Below, in pieces: positions 7,552-15,115 of a stretch of DNA of 40,554 bases. Below the pieces are notes generated by a model, which was not told where the DNA came from, did no database searches, and saw nothing but the letters and a program-made list of their open reading frames with translations. Within the stretch, counting starts at the first letter, position 1, and each line of letters begins with the position of its first letter. A program made the position numbers and the translations under genes. The DNA comes from Deltaproteobacteria bacterium (lineage in GTDB: Bacteria > Desulfobacterota > Desulfarculia > JACQYL01). Location of the stretch: contig JACQYL010000086.1 of assembly GCA_016208165.1 (NCBI GenBank), positions 1-40,554 on the forward strand, read 5' to 3'.

Positions 7552-7698
7552 CGATCCATGCGTCTTCTGGCTTCCGGTTCAGCCTCCTCCCACCCTTCCC
7601 ACCCCGCTTGCATACAGGGCAGTGGCTCTGTGGGAATCGTCACCGGTTACAGCGGCGGGACCGCCACGGAGTTGCACCGTGTTCCGATTCATGGATCG
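7552..7698 (-). promoter_or_regulatory. Cobalamin riboswitch (RF00174 type)
   Basis: Read on the minus strand the order of conserved elements is complete. P1 5' strand CGATCCATG is at 7690-7698, GGTGCAACTCC at 7668-7678, then GCGG-TCCCGCC-GCTGTAA around 7648-7664. GCCACTG follows at 7620-7626, GGGAAGG near 7593-7599, the B12-box-like AGCCAGAAGACG at 7561-7572, and the P1 3' strand CATGGATCG at 7552-7560. The two P1 strands pair over nine bases without mismatch. The element is followed 28 bases later by an intrinsic terminator and then the dehydrogenase/TrpD-like operon. Family knowledge: cobamide binding normally stabilises the off state. Confidence 0.93.
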
Positions 7699-7886
7699 AA
7701 TCTGCACTATTCTATACGCGTGAATCCACGCTCCGTCAAGTCCTGAACGCCGTATGTTTTCCCGGAGCTTCAACCTGAACGCTTTCCCTGTTGAATGCGC
7801 CGACAATCGGAGGTATGGTCGTAGAGAGTGGCGGAAAATTCGAGCCGGCGGGCACGCGCCGCACCCAAAAGGAACGAAAAGATCGT

Positions 7887-8828
7887 ATGAAGCGTAAGGT
7901 CATTGATTTCATCGTTTGCCCGGCCTGCCTCCCAAACGAGATTCGTCTCGATTGCGGTGCGGTGGATGAAACCGATGGAGACATAGAAACGGGCGCATTG
8001 ACGTGCCCGGCCTGTGGCGCGTCATATCCCATCATCCAAGGGGTAGCCCATCTGGTGTCCTCGAAGTCGCCCACGGTAAGATCGAATTCCTCGAAATACG
8101 AGAATCCGGAGGTGCTCTCCTCTTACCTGTGGAGTCACTTTTCGGACCTCCTGGGTGACGCCGATGCGCACACCGCTTACGGGGATTGGTCATCTCTCGT
8201 TGCGCCCGATTCGGGGACAGCCCTTGATACGGGTTGCGCAACCGGCCGATTCACCTTCGAACTCAGCCGAAAATGCGAGTTCGCGGTGGGAGTGGACTAC
8301 TCGACGACCTTTGTCCGCTCGGCAAGAGCCCTGATGAAGAACAGGGCGGGCGAGTTCGATCTGATCGAAGAGGGGCTCATCCGACGTCAACGCGGATTCC
8401 TTCTCCCGGAAACATGGGATTCCAACAAAGTCGAGTTCTTGGTAGCCGACGCTCAAGCCCTTCCCTTCAAATCAAATCGCTTTTCCATCGTTACCTCCCT
8501 GAATCTGGTGGACAAACTCTCGAGGCCCCTGGCCCATCTGAAAGAAATCAATCGCGTTGCAGGAATTACGCAATCTCAGTTTCTGTTTTCAGACCCCTTT
8601 TCCTGGTCGCAGGATATCGCTGAAACGAAAGAGTGGCTCGGAGGACTCACCGAGGGCCCCTTCGCCGGATTCGGCATAGACAACATCTCCAACCTGGTGG
8701 AAGGTGGGCGGAAGATGCTGTTGCCTGCTTGGAATGTCGAAGGACGAGGGACCGTTTGGTGGAAAATCCGTAATCACCGAAACCACTTTGAACTGATTCG
8801 AAGTTGCTTTCTCAAGGCAACCCGCTGA
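7887..8828 (+). CDS. SAM-dependent methyltransferase with N-terminal zinc ribbon
   Basis: 313-residue protein. Seen: an N-terminal Trm112/YbaR-like zinc ribbon with C11-x2-C14 and C40-x2-C43 (CPACGASYPI), then a class I methyltransferase domain with motif I ALDTGCATGRF (112-122), acidic GVDYS (135-139), and VADAQALPFKSNRFS as motifs II-III. Family knowledge: this layout occurs in methyltransferases of unknown substrate near lipid, quinone or natural-product genes. ATG 7887 is chosen because it precedes the ribbon and has GGAA upstream; a longer frame from 7791 lacks a good ribosome site. The next gene starts two bases after the stop, so it is co-translated with the dipeptidase. The substrate is unknown. 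Confidence 0.78.
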   Translation: MKRKVIDFIVCPACLPNEIRLDCGAVDETDGDIETGALTCPACGASYPIIQGVAHLVSSKSPTVRSNSSKYENPEVLSSYLWSHFSDLLGDADAHTAYGDWSSLVAPDSGTALDTGCATGRFTFELSRKCEFAVGVDYSTTFVRSARALMKNRAGEFDLIEEGLIRRQRGFLLPETWDSNKVEFLVADAQALPFKSNRFSIVTSLNLVDKLSRPLAHLKEINRVAGITQSQFLFSDPFSWSQDIAETKEWLGGLTEGPFAGFGIDNISNLVEGGRKMLLPAWNVEGRGTVWWKIRNHRNHFELIRSCFLKATR

Positions 8829-8829
8829 A

Positions 8830-9783
8830 TTGAACGAATTGAACCGATCCATACCGTGCGTAGACGGCCACGTTGACCTCGTGTATGATCTTATGCGACG
8901 ATACCCGAGGACTCCGTTCCCGGATTGCGGGGACGGACACGTCACCCTGGACAAGTTGCAGGCGGCTCGGGTGGTCGCGTTTGTGACCGCCCTTTACTGT
9001 CCGGACATCCACAACGGGCCCGGGATCGCGAAGGCGTATCTCGAGGATCTGTTCCATTATGCGCGTACCTATCTCAATGGAGTGCAACGGATCCGCACCC
9101 GGAAGGATTTAGAGAACTCCTACTCGGGCGACGGTCCACCGGGGACGTTCTTTCTTTTGGAAAACGCCGACGCTCTGGTGGATTTCAGCATCGAGACATT
9201 GGCGGGGAACGGCGTCAAGGCGGTGGGTCTGACACATGCGGGATCAAACCGGCTCGGAGACGGCAACGCGGTTGCCGCACCCCGGGGTCTGAAGCCCGCG
9301 GGTAAGAGATTGCTGGAGGAACTGGGACGCAAAGGGTTTGCCCTGGATGTGGCTCATTTGTCCGAGCCGTGCTTCCTCGAGGCCGTGGACCTTTTCGAAG
9401 GACCGCTGTTATCCTCCCACACGGGGTTCCGTTTTTTCTGTGACTCGCCCCGGAACCTGACGGCGCAACAGACAAAGATCCTCCTCGAACGCGATGGAAT
9501 GATCGGCATGAGCATAAATCCGGAAATGCTATCCAGGGACGCCCGGGCCGGAATCGAGGACGTTATCCGCCAAGTGGACTGGTTCGTCCAGCGCCACGGC
9601 GCGAGTCATCTGGGAATCGGAACGGATTTCGGAGGCTTTGACGTAATCAACCTGGGTCTCGAGGACATATCGAAGATTCCGGTTGTTGCAGAGCGGCTCT
9701 TCGGATTAGGCTACTCTCCGGACGCGGTGCGGGACATCATGGGCGTCAACTGGGTTCGTTTCTACTCCCGCCTTTTCGATTGA
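8830..9783 (+). CDS. Membrane-dipeptidase (M19) family metallopeptidase
   Basis: 317-residue renal-dipeptidase-like enzyme hydrolysing dipeptides, often with a D-residue, through two zinc ions in a TIM barrel. Seen: the ligand set H14 and D16 (VDGHVD), bridging E111 (ENAD), H176 (DVAHLS), H197 (SSHTGFR) and D266 (GIGTDFGGFD), all in family positions. No signal peptide is present, so it is probably cytoplasmic. The start is a TTG at 8830, one base after the stop of the methyltransferase gene; no ATG is available near the conserved VDGHVD. The tight spacing makes a two-gene operon. The family length (300-400) is satisfied. Confidence 0.92.
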   Translation: MNELNRSIPCVDGHVDLVYDLMRRYPRTPFPDCGDGHVTLDKLQAARVVAFVTALYCPDIHNGPGIAKAYLEDLFHYARTYLNGVQRIRTRKDLENSYSGDGPPGTFFLLENADALVDFSIETLAGNGVKAVGLTHAGSNRLGDGNAVAAPRGLKPAGKRLLEELGRKGFALDVAHLSEPCFLEAVDLFEGPLLSSHTGFRFFCDSPRNLTAQQTKILLERDGMIGMSINPEMLSRDARAGIEDVIRQVDWFVQRHGASHLGIGTDFGGFDVINLGLEDISKIPVVAERLFGLGYSPDAVRDIMGVNWVRFYSRLFD

Positions 9784-10105
9784 GTACAAAGTCCGAGGAA
9801 CAGCCGATCGCTGTCGGGTTGTTCGGGATGGGATTTAGGTGGGTTTGAATAGATTCGCATATGCCCTTTTGAAGATTTAGGGCTTGCTTTCGCTCCTGTT
9901 CCTCTAATATATAAAGATGGGTGTCTTGCCCTGACAGCAGTCTGAGATTCGGGCGCAACGATTCGGAAGGGAAGCCGTTTTCCTGAAAAATCGATGCCTG
10001 GTCGGGCGAGAGCATCGTTAGAGTTCTTCTATCGCTGGTTTTACGCCATCCACGGGAGAAGAGTACAAAGGGACGAACTTCAGCCACAGGAGTTCCTTCG
10101 AAGAC
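9784..10105. other. Non-coding stretch between dipeptidase and PilZ genes
   Basis: No gene is supported here on either strand. An 8-pair imperfect stem with an 11-base loop (GAACAGCC with GGTTGTTC, just after the dipeptidase stop) might slow transcription but has no U tract. A CAGGAG near 10087 is the probable ribosome site of the following gene. Confidence 0.35.
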
Positions 10106-10576
10106 ATGGACGATACGATTCCTTACCCAGAATACCGTTCGAAATGCCCTACGTGCGGGTCCGAGGTCGTCATCCGCGAACGTCACGCGAAAAGCGGCAC
10201 CATTGCAGTCAAATGCGAGGAATGCGGGGCAAGGTTTTCGTTTTCTATAGACCGAAGGTTTTGCGAACGGAAGAGATCTTTCCCCGGTGTCCGATTCGCA
10301 GCGGTTTCTTCTCGTCAGGGAACTCGCCCCTTTCAGGGCGAACTGCTGAACATCTCCTCCGGCGGTATCCGTGTGAGAACCAAAGATGCTCCTCCGAAAT
10401 TGGGGGAAGGCCTCAATGTCGAGTTCAGACTCGCACCCAACGATGAGCTACTCCAGTTTGTCGGCAAAGTCGTCTGGATCGAGACGCTGCATACGTCGCT
10501 GCACGAATTCGGCGTCCGTTTTATCGAGCTGGATGAAACAGCCCAAATCGCTATCCGGGGTTACCTCGAAGACTGA
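10106..10576 (+). CDS. Zinc-ribbon PilZ-domain protein (probable c-di-GMP effector)
   Basis: 156-residue two-domain protein. Seen: an N-terminal zinc ribbon with C14-x2-C17 and C37-x2-C40 (MJ0042-like), an Arg-rich linker at 50-58 that can supply the R-x3-R part of the c-di-GMP motif (R51 to R55), and N82-x-S84-x2-G87 matching the D/N-x-S-x2-G part. The remainder reads as a PilZ beta barrel (GEGLNVEFRL, FVGKVVWIE, HEFGVRFIEL). Family knowledge: PilZ proteins bind c-di-GMP and alter motility, polysaccharide or stalk functions. It stands alone between the dipeptidase and a convergent gene. A second PilZ gene lies at 25950. Confidence 0.82.
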   Translation: MDDTIPYPEYRSKCPTCGSEVVIRERHAKSGTIAVKCEECGARFSFSIDRRFCERKRSFPGVRFAAVSSRQGTRPFQGELLNISSGGIRVRTKDAPPKLGEGLNVEFRLAPNDELLQFVGKVVWIETLHTSLHEFGVRFIELDETAQIAIRGYLED

Positions 10577-10786
10577 TCTTTTACGGATGCATTCTTTCCC
10601 AAAGATCTCGCCCCGAAAAACGCTTTTTTGTCCCTCAAAAGAGAGCGGATAGGGATTCCCTCATCGAAGCGATGCCCCCGAACGATTTGTCCAGGTTTTT
10701 CGATTCCAAACCAGGGTTGAAAGGATGTGGGACACCGAATGGTTGCTCGCCTCTTTTAGATTTACCGCGGGCGTACGGAGCTGTTC

Positions 10787-11698
10787 TCATTGTTTTTTAC
10801 TGTTGACGCTCTTGACGGATGTTGGAGATGGGCCGGAATGGGCGGCGCGGGGGACCAGTTCGATCTCGAATAGCTCCGGCCAGAGCTTTCCCGTGACGTA
10901 GATTCTGCCTCCGTCAGGGTCATAGGCAATACCGTTGAGAACGTCCGCGCGGCGTTCGCCGCGAATCTCCCGTCTGAGACCGGACAGGTCCACCCAGCCG
11001 ACAACAAGCCCACCTTCGGGTGAGATTATTGCAATCCAATCGCTTCCCCAAACGTTGGCGAACAACTCGCTCTCAACGGTTTCCAATTCGTTCAGGAGAT
11101 CGACCGGCGCATTACCGTCCCGCACCCGCACTCGACGCACGACGGTGAACGTGGATGGATCGAGAAATCGAAGCTCTGAAGACCCATTGCTCATGATAAG
11201 GAACGATCCCCACTTAGTGATGCCCCATCCTTCACCTTCATATTTGAACTCACCCAGCACGTTCAGATCATTTCTGTCATACATCAGGGCCCTCCCTGCC
11301 CTCCAGGTGAGTTGGATCAGAACGTTGCTCCACTCCGTGAGCCCTTCCCCGAACAACGTAGGGTCGAGCCGGACCGAAGCAACCACCTCGCCCGTTTGCA
11401 GCCGCACTTTGCGCACGGTCGAGGCGCCCCACAGACCCGTACTCTCATAGAGGTAACCGTCCGCAATCATAAGCCCTTGGGTGAACGCTTCGGGATCATG
11501 AGGATACCTGTTCACGATTCGATATCCGTACAGAGGTATCGTACCCTTCTCATCGGAACGGGTGACGGATGGAGTAGAGGGATTGTCGATCCGGCCGGAG
11601 GAATAGGCCCCGGAAGGCGGTTCCCCATAGAGGCTGCCGCTCGAAAGAAGGATGCCGAGAACAGCCGCCGGCAGCAGCGACGTCAGTCGCTTCGGCAA
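10787..11698 (-). CDS. Secreted glutaminyl-peptide cyclotransferase (plant/bacterial beta-propeller type)
   Basis: 303-residue enzyme that cyclises N-terminal Gln to pyroglutamate on exported peptides. Seen: a signal peptide over residues 1-25 ending SLYG, then family landmarks FTQGL, ESTGLWGAS, LFGEGLTEW, GEGWGIT, MSNGSS, LNELE, ANVW, LNGIAYDP and VTGKLWP, in the order of the Glu_cyclase_2 family. The start is a TTG at 11698 with AAAGGAG eight bases before it. The gene lies downstream of the CHAP-repeat peptide gene on the same strand but is separated by a terminator and 270 bases. The repeat peptide contains no Gln, so a direct functional link is not supported. Confidence 0.9.
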   Translation of the reverse strand: MPKRLTSLLPAAVLGILLSSGSLYGEPPSGAYSSGRIDNPSTPSVTRSDEKGTIPLYGYRIVNRYPHDPEAFTQGLMIADGYLYESTGLWGASTVRKVRLQTGEVVASVRLDPTLFGEGLTEWSNVLIQLTWRAGRALMYDRNDLNVLGEFKYEGEGWGITKWGSFLIMSNGSSELRFLDPSTFTVVRRVRVRDGNAPVDLLNELETVESELFANVWGSDWIAIISPEGGLVVGWVDLSGLRREIRGERRADVLNGIAYDPDGGRIYVTGKLWPELFEIELVPRAAHSGPSPTSVKSVNSKKQ

Positions 11699-11917
11699 GT
11701 GGAGGCTCCTTTCCAGGACAGTCTCCCGTTAGAACGGAGACATTCCCGGTAAGATGGACTTGGCTTTAGTCGCACGAATGTACCGCGCAATGAAAACGCA
11801 CAGTTGAATACCAAAGCCGAATGCATTTGAAGGCTGCGGTCCCTCAAGAAATCGGAAACACTCGTGCGAGCACCTTGTACGGAACGGGGTATACGTGTCC
11901 TCCGGCATAAGAAAATA

Positions 11918-11943
11918 CCGGGAGATCTAGAAAGATCACCCGG
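11918..11943 (-). terminator. Terminator of the RiPP cassette
   Basis: On the minus strand CCGGG-T-GATC, a 6-base loop, and GATC-T-CCCGG form a stem with one mismatch, followed by a T-rich run (TATTTTCTTAT). It starts 28 bases after the precursor stop, the expected place to end the glycohydrolase, radical SAM and precursor transcript. Confidence 0.75.
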
Positions 11944-11971
11944 CTGTTTCTGTTACTCAAAACGCTCCCAA

Positions 11972-12127
11972 TCAGGCCGGGCCGTGGCAGGCAGGAGCAT
12001 GACACGCGGGAGCATGACAAGCCGGAGCGTGGCACGCCGGAGCATGACACGACGGGGCGTGACACGACGGAGCGTGGCAGCCGGCCGCATAGGAAGCCTT
12101 GCTTTCCACTTTCTTCATCTTCAGCAT
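11972..12127 (-). CDS. Candidate RiPP precursor: 51 residues with seven C-H-A-P-x repeats
   Basis: Not previously obvious because it is short and lies opposite a longer chance frame. Seen: ATG at 12127 with AAAGGAGGTGA ending four bases before it, 20 bases after the stop of the radical SAM gene. The product is a 16-residue basic leader (MLKMKKVESKASYAAG) and then seven tandem pentapeptides, CHAPS twice, CHAPA four times and CHGPA once, ending with TGA. Codons for the same residues vary (TGC/TGT, CAC/CAT, GCT/GCC, CCG/CCC/CCT), so the repeats are kept at protein level rather than by recent DNA copying. Family knowledge: Cys-rich repeat cores beside radical SAM enzymes with recognition domains are typical RiPP substrates. 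Inference: the seven Cys-His pairs are modified or bind metal. The final product is unknown. Confidence 0.85.
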   Translation of the reverse strand: MLKMKKVESKASYAAGCHAPSCHAPSCHAPACHAPACHAPACHAPACHGPA

Positions 12128-12147
12128 AGGTTCACCTCCTTTCGCAG

Positions 12148-14178
12148 CTAGTATTCCGACGGTTCAGGCCGGAGCAAACTCATGCTCCCCAAGGCCTGAA
12201 CAGCATCAACGCATTCACCGAAGAACTCCTTCGGACTCATCGCATTCCCATAGCGCGGATACAACTGCTCCGCGATGTGAGTAAGACTTTCTTCTCCACT
12301 GCACAGATTCAGAAAGTCTCTGCCGAAATCGTTGATTTCCGTCACTTCGAGCCGCTCGTCTTTCTGCTGAAAGACCAGAAGCGTGCGTTCCAAAGGGTAT
12401 TGTTCAAAAAACTTTGAGGACCTCATGTCCCGGACGATTTCAGGAACCGGGTAGTCAAAGGTTTCCAGCAGGAATGCCTTTGAGCGCAACGGTTTAAATT
12501 CCCGTATCCGGTGCTGGTCTATGTGAAAGTTCGTTTCTACGGATTTGAGTTTCCCCACTTCCAGCCCGCAGGTTTCGTACCTGAGTACGTCCGAGAGATG
12601 GTTCCGAAAAGCATGTGGGCCCGATATCCGAAGATGTCCGACAAACGAGGAAAACCGCTCGTAACAGTCTCGAGCACTGCACGTGAGTTTTCCCTGCGGC
12701 GATTTCGCTCCGAGCCAGGCCAACCATTCGAGGAAAACATCAGACGGGGATTTGCCGATGTCAAGGGTCAGTAGAAAAAAAGTCTTCGGATACAGATTCA
12801 CCATTAATGGGAAGTACTCCGTAATCAAAGCCAATTCGCTCAGACTTCGCCCCATGTTCGGAACATTGTAGAATGCGCTGTAGATCTCCCGGTCGGAATT
12901 GATCAGATCGTCATCGGATTCCAGTCGTCGGCCATCGTCAAATTCCAGGCCTAGAGCAAAATAGGTGTCCACTTCCCGCACCAAACGGTCGAGGTATGTA
13001 CGGTGAAGATCCGTTCCCGGAAGTACGGTAGGCATCTGAAGAAGCGTGTTCACATTTCCCAGGATGCCGGTCCTCAGAGCCAGATTCAAGGTGTCGTCGA
13101 CATCTTCCTCGCGCTCTTCGGGAAATCCGATCACATAGCTGAGGGTGGGAACGATTCCCCGGTCCGTGGTCTCGAGGACGCGTTGATACAAGATGCCCTC
13201 ATCAATGTTCTTTCGAATAAAGGCGAGGGTGCGTTTGGATCCGGAATCGATGCCGTAACACATGGATTCGCATCCCGCTTCACGCATCAACTCGAGCAAT
13301 TCCGCGTCCACACTGTCGAGCCTGGAGATGCAGTACCAGGGCAGATTATTCAACTTTTCCCGAATCATCGCCCGGCAAAAGTCCGTTACGAACGCCCTTG
13401 AAGCGGTAAACTGGTCATACGCCAGCAAGAAACACTCGGCGCCGAATTCCCTATGGAGGTATCCCATCTCCTGAATGAGGCGTTCCACGGAAAAGCGTCG
13501 CGTCTGCCTGCGCCACATGACGGACTCGGAGCAATAGACACAACGGTGGGGGCATCCCCGCCCGACCTCGAGGATGGCAATACTCCTCGGGAGTTCGCAG
13601 GCATCTCTGTATACGGAAAAGGACGGGAGACGATCATATCGAGGAAGAGGCAGCTCGTTCAGATCGGCGATTAACGGCCGATCTTCGGTGCGTAGAATCT
13701 CGCTGCCGTCCCGGAACGTAACCCCGGCCACGTCCTTTCTTCCTTTTTGCTCCTCGATGGCGGATATCCATTCCGGAAAGGTGACTTCTCCCTCCCCGCG
13801 TATGACCGAATCGATCCAAGGGTAACGTTCGAGCGTCTGAACATCGATGAAGGAGGCCGTATGTCCGCCCACGACAATATGAATCCGCTTATTCCTCGAC
13901 TTGATACGCCGGGCAATTTGAATCACGGCAGGATAGGTGGTGCTTTGCGCCGAGAATCCTACGACGTCGGGATCGTCATTCAGGATCATGGATGCGCATC
14001 GGTCATAGATCTCTTTTCCCATACGAAGTTCGCCCACGCGTAGCTGTAGGACAAAGTCCGTCACATGCACCTTGTGTCGAGTCTCGTTCACCGAGGTAGC
14101 GAGGTTTATCAGCCCCAGCGGCGGTAGATTGTACAAGGACTCGAGATAAAAGGGAGGGAAAGCGAGCGAAATATTCAT
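12148..14178 (-). CDS. B12-binding-type radical SAM peptide maturase with C-terminal PqqD-like recognition domain
   Basis: 676-residue enzyme. Seen: an N-terminal Rossmann-like cobalamin-binding-type domain (about 1-140, including VVGFSAQST, IVVGGHTASF and VIRGEGEVTF); a radical SAM core with GRGCPHRCVYCSES, cluster cysteines C209, C213 and C216; a GYGIDSGS-like SAM segment near 308-315; and GFPEE near 351. The C-terminus (about 600-670) has the EINDFGRDFLNLCSGEES pattern followed by helices, as in PqqD-like RiPP recognition elements. No D-x-H-x2-G base-off motif is present, as in many relatives. ATG 14178 is chosen for its GAGGTG site; a longer frame to 14247 would overlap the upstream gene. 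The precursor gene follows at 20 bases. The reaction (methylation, cross-link or other) cannot be deduced. Confidence 0.85.
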   Translation of the reverse strand: MNISLAFPPFYLESLYNLPPLGLINLATSVNETRHKVHVTDFVLQLRVGELRMGKEIYDRCASMILNDDPDVVGFSAQSTTYPAVIQIARRIKSRNKRIHIVVGGHTASFIDVQTLERYPWIDSVIRGEGEVTFPEWISAIEEQKGRKDVAGVTFRDGSEILRTEDRPLIADLNELPLPRYDRLPSFSVYRDACELPRSIAILEVGRGCPHRCVYCSESVMWRRQTRRFSVERLIQEMGYLHREFGAECFLLAYDQFTASRAFVTDFCRAMIREKLNNLPWYCISRLDSVDAELLELMREAGCESMCYGIDSGSKRTLAFIRKNIDEGILYQRVLETTDRGIVPTLSYVIGFPEEREEDVDDTLNLALRTGILGNVNTLLQMPTVLPGTDLHRTYLDRLVREVDTYFALGLEFDDGRRLESDDDLINSDREIYSAFYNVPNMGRSLSELALITEYFPLMVNLYPKTFFLLTLDIGKSPSDVFLEWLAWLGAKSPQGKLTCSARDCYERFSSFVGHLRISGPHAFRNHLSDVLRYETCGLEVGKLKSVETNFHIDQHRIREFKPLRSKAFLLETFDYPVPEIVRDMRSSKFFEQYPLERTLLVFQQKDERLEVTEINDFGRDFLNLCSGEESLTHIAEQLYPRYGNAMSPKEFFGECVDAVQALGSMSLLRPEPSEY

Positions 14179-14212
14179 AAGCACCTCAAACGAACCGGGC
14201 TTTCCACAATTC

Positions 14213-15115
14213 CTAAACCTCATCCAGGAGGGATTCGATTTTCGCACCCTCTACAAGACCGCTGATCCATTCTTCGGGTATGCCTTCCGCTCCGAGCCAG
14301 GCGCCCAATACCATACCCTCGATCATGCCGCGGGCGGCGGAATCGCCTCCAGCCATCACGTTTTCGATCAGAGCATCCTTGAGATTACTTTCATACTTAG
14401 CGATCAGGTGGATAACGCTCGGGAAAGCTTGAGCCGTGTGGCAGCTCTGTCCGAAACGGCCGATTGCCGGCGCGCTTTCCCGGTTGACGGAGCCAAGTCC
14501 ATCTGAAACCCATTCCGCGATCGGGGCATCCTTGAAAGGCTCGCCGGCGACCTCCCGAATGACCGACACCGGGGAACCGCCATCGAGCACCTTCCGGACC
14601 ACCCTGGCAAAGAACTCCGCGCTGTCGATTACAAGGGGATTATTGTGCGTCATTCTGGTCTGAGCTCGGGCGGACTCGACGAGTCCCTCCGGATCGCTTC
14701 TCAAAGCATATACCAGTGGAGCTATGCGTCCCGCTCCTGCAAGATCGGTGGAAGAAGAGCCCGACGTCGCGGGGCCTGCCCCGGAATCGAAATTCATCAT
14801 GGTTGCTTTTGTAGCCTTGTCCAAATACCCATTGTACTCTCTGAAAAGCGCACGCCAACGTTCGGAAAAATCGGAAAGATCAAATCGCTTCCGTGCAGCC
14901 AAGGACTCGAGAAGCACCATCGTTTGATCGCCGTAATGAGTAAAGGCGCCCCGCCGTTTCGTGGCATGGTAGGAATTCGGAACCGCATCAAGCAATCCTT
15001 CGATACGACCGAATTCGGCTTCAATCATCTGGGTGTCATAAATCCAATGCGCACCCAGGGCCAGCGAGTCGCCTGCGAACGAAGCTATCACCATAGCCTT
15101 TGCTTTATCTTGCAT
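14213..15115 (-). CDS. ADP-ribosylglycohydrolase family protein
   Basis: 300-residue all-helical enzyme of the DraG/ARH family, which removes ADP-ribose from proteins or small molecules with two Mg ions. Seen: ASFAGDSLALGAHWIYD at the N-terminus, GDQT (62-65) in place of the more common T/S-D-D-T, and AGGDSAARG near 253-262 in place of GGDTDTNA, so the metal site is kept with variant residues. HTAQAFPSVIHL is also typical. ATG 15115 has GAGGGCGGA upstream. It is the first gene of the minus-strand cassette, 34 bases ahead of the radical SAM gene. Inference: it may be a regulatory or immunity partner of the RiPP cassette, or simply co-transcribed. Confidence 0.8.
   Translation of the reverse strand: MQDKAKAMVIASFAGDSLALGAHWIYDTQMIEAEFGRIEGLLDAVPNSYHATKRRGAFTHYGDQTMVLLESLAARKRFDLSDFSERWRALFREYNGYLDKATKATMMNFDSGAGPATSGSSSTDLAGAGRIAPLVYALRSDPEGLVESARAQTRMTHNNPLVIDSAEFFARVVRKVLDGGSPVSVIREVAGEPFKDAPIAEWVSDGLGSVNRESAPAIGRFGQSCHTAQAFPSVIHLIAKYESNLKDALIENVMAGGDSAARGMIEGMVLGAWLGAEGIPEEWISGLVEGAKIESLLDEV

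Noticed and set aside
7434-7806. Open frames on both strands across the leader region
   Set aside because: They overlap the cobalamin riboswitch and terminator and have no ribosome sites or family features.
10787-11698. Glutaminyl cyclase as a RiPP tailoring enzyme
   Set aside because: It is beyond a terminator, has its own start signals, and the CHAP-repeat peptide contains no Gln.
11864-12151. Plus-strand open frame rich in R-S-M-T-R repeats
   Set aside because: It is the antisense of the CHAP-repeat gene; the minus strand has the ribosome site, operon position and a sensible peptide.
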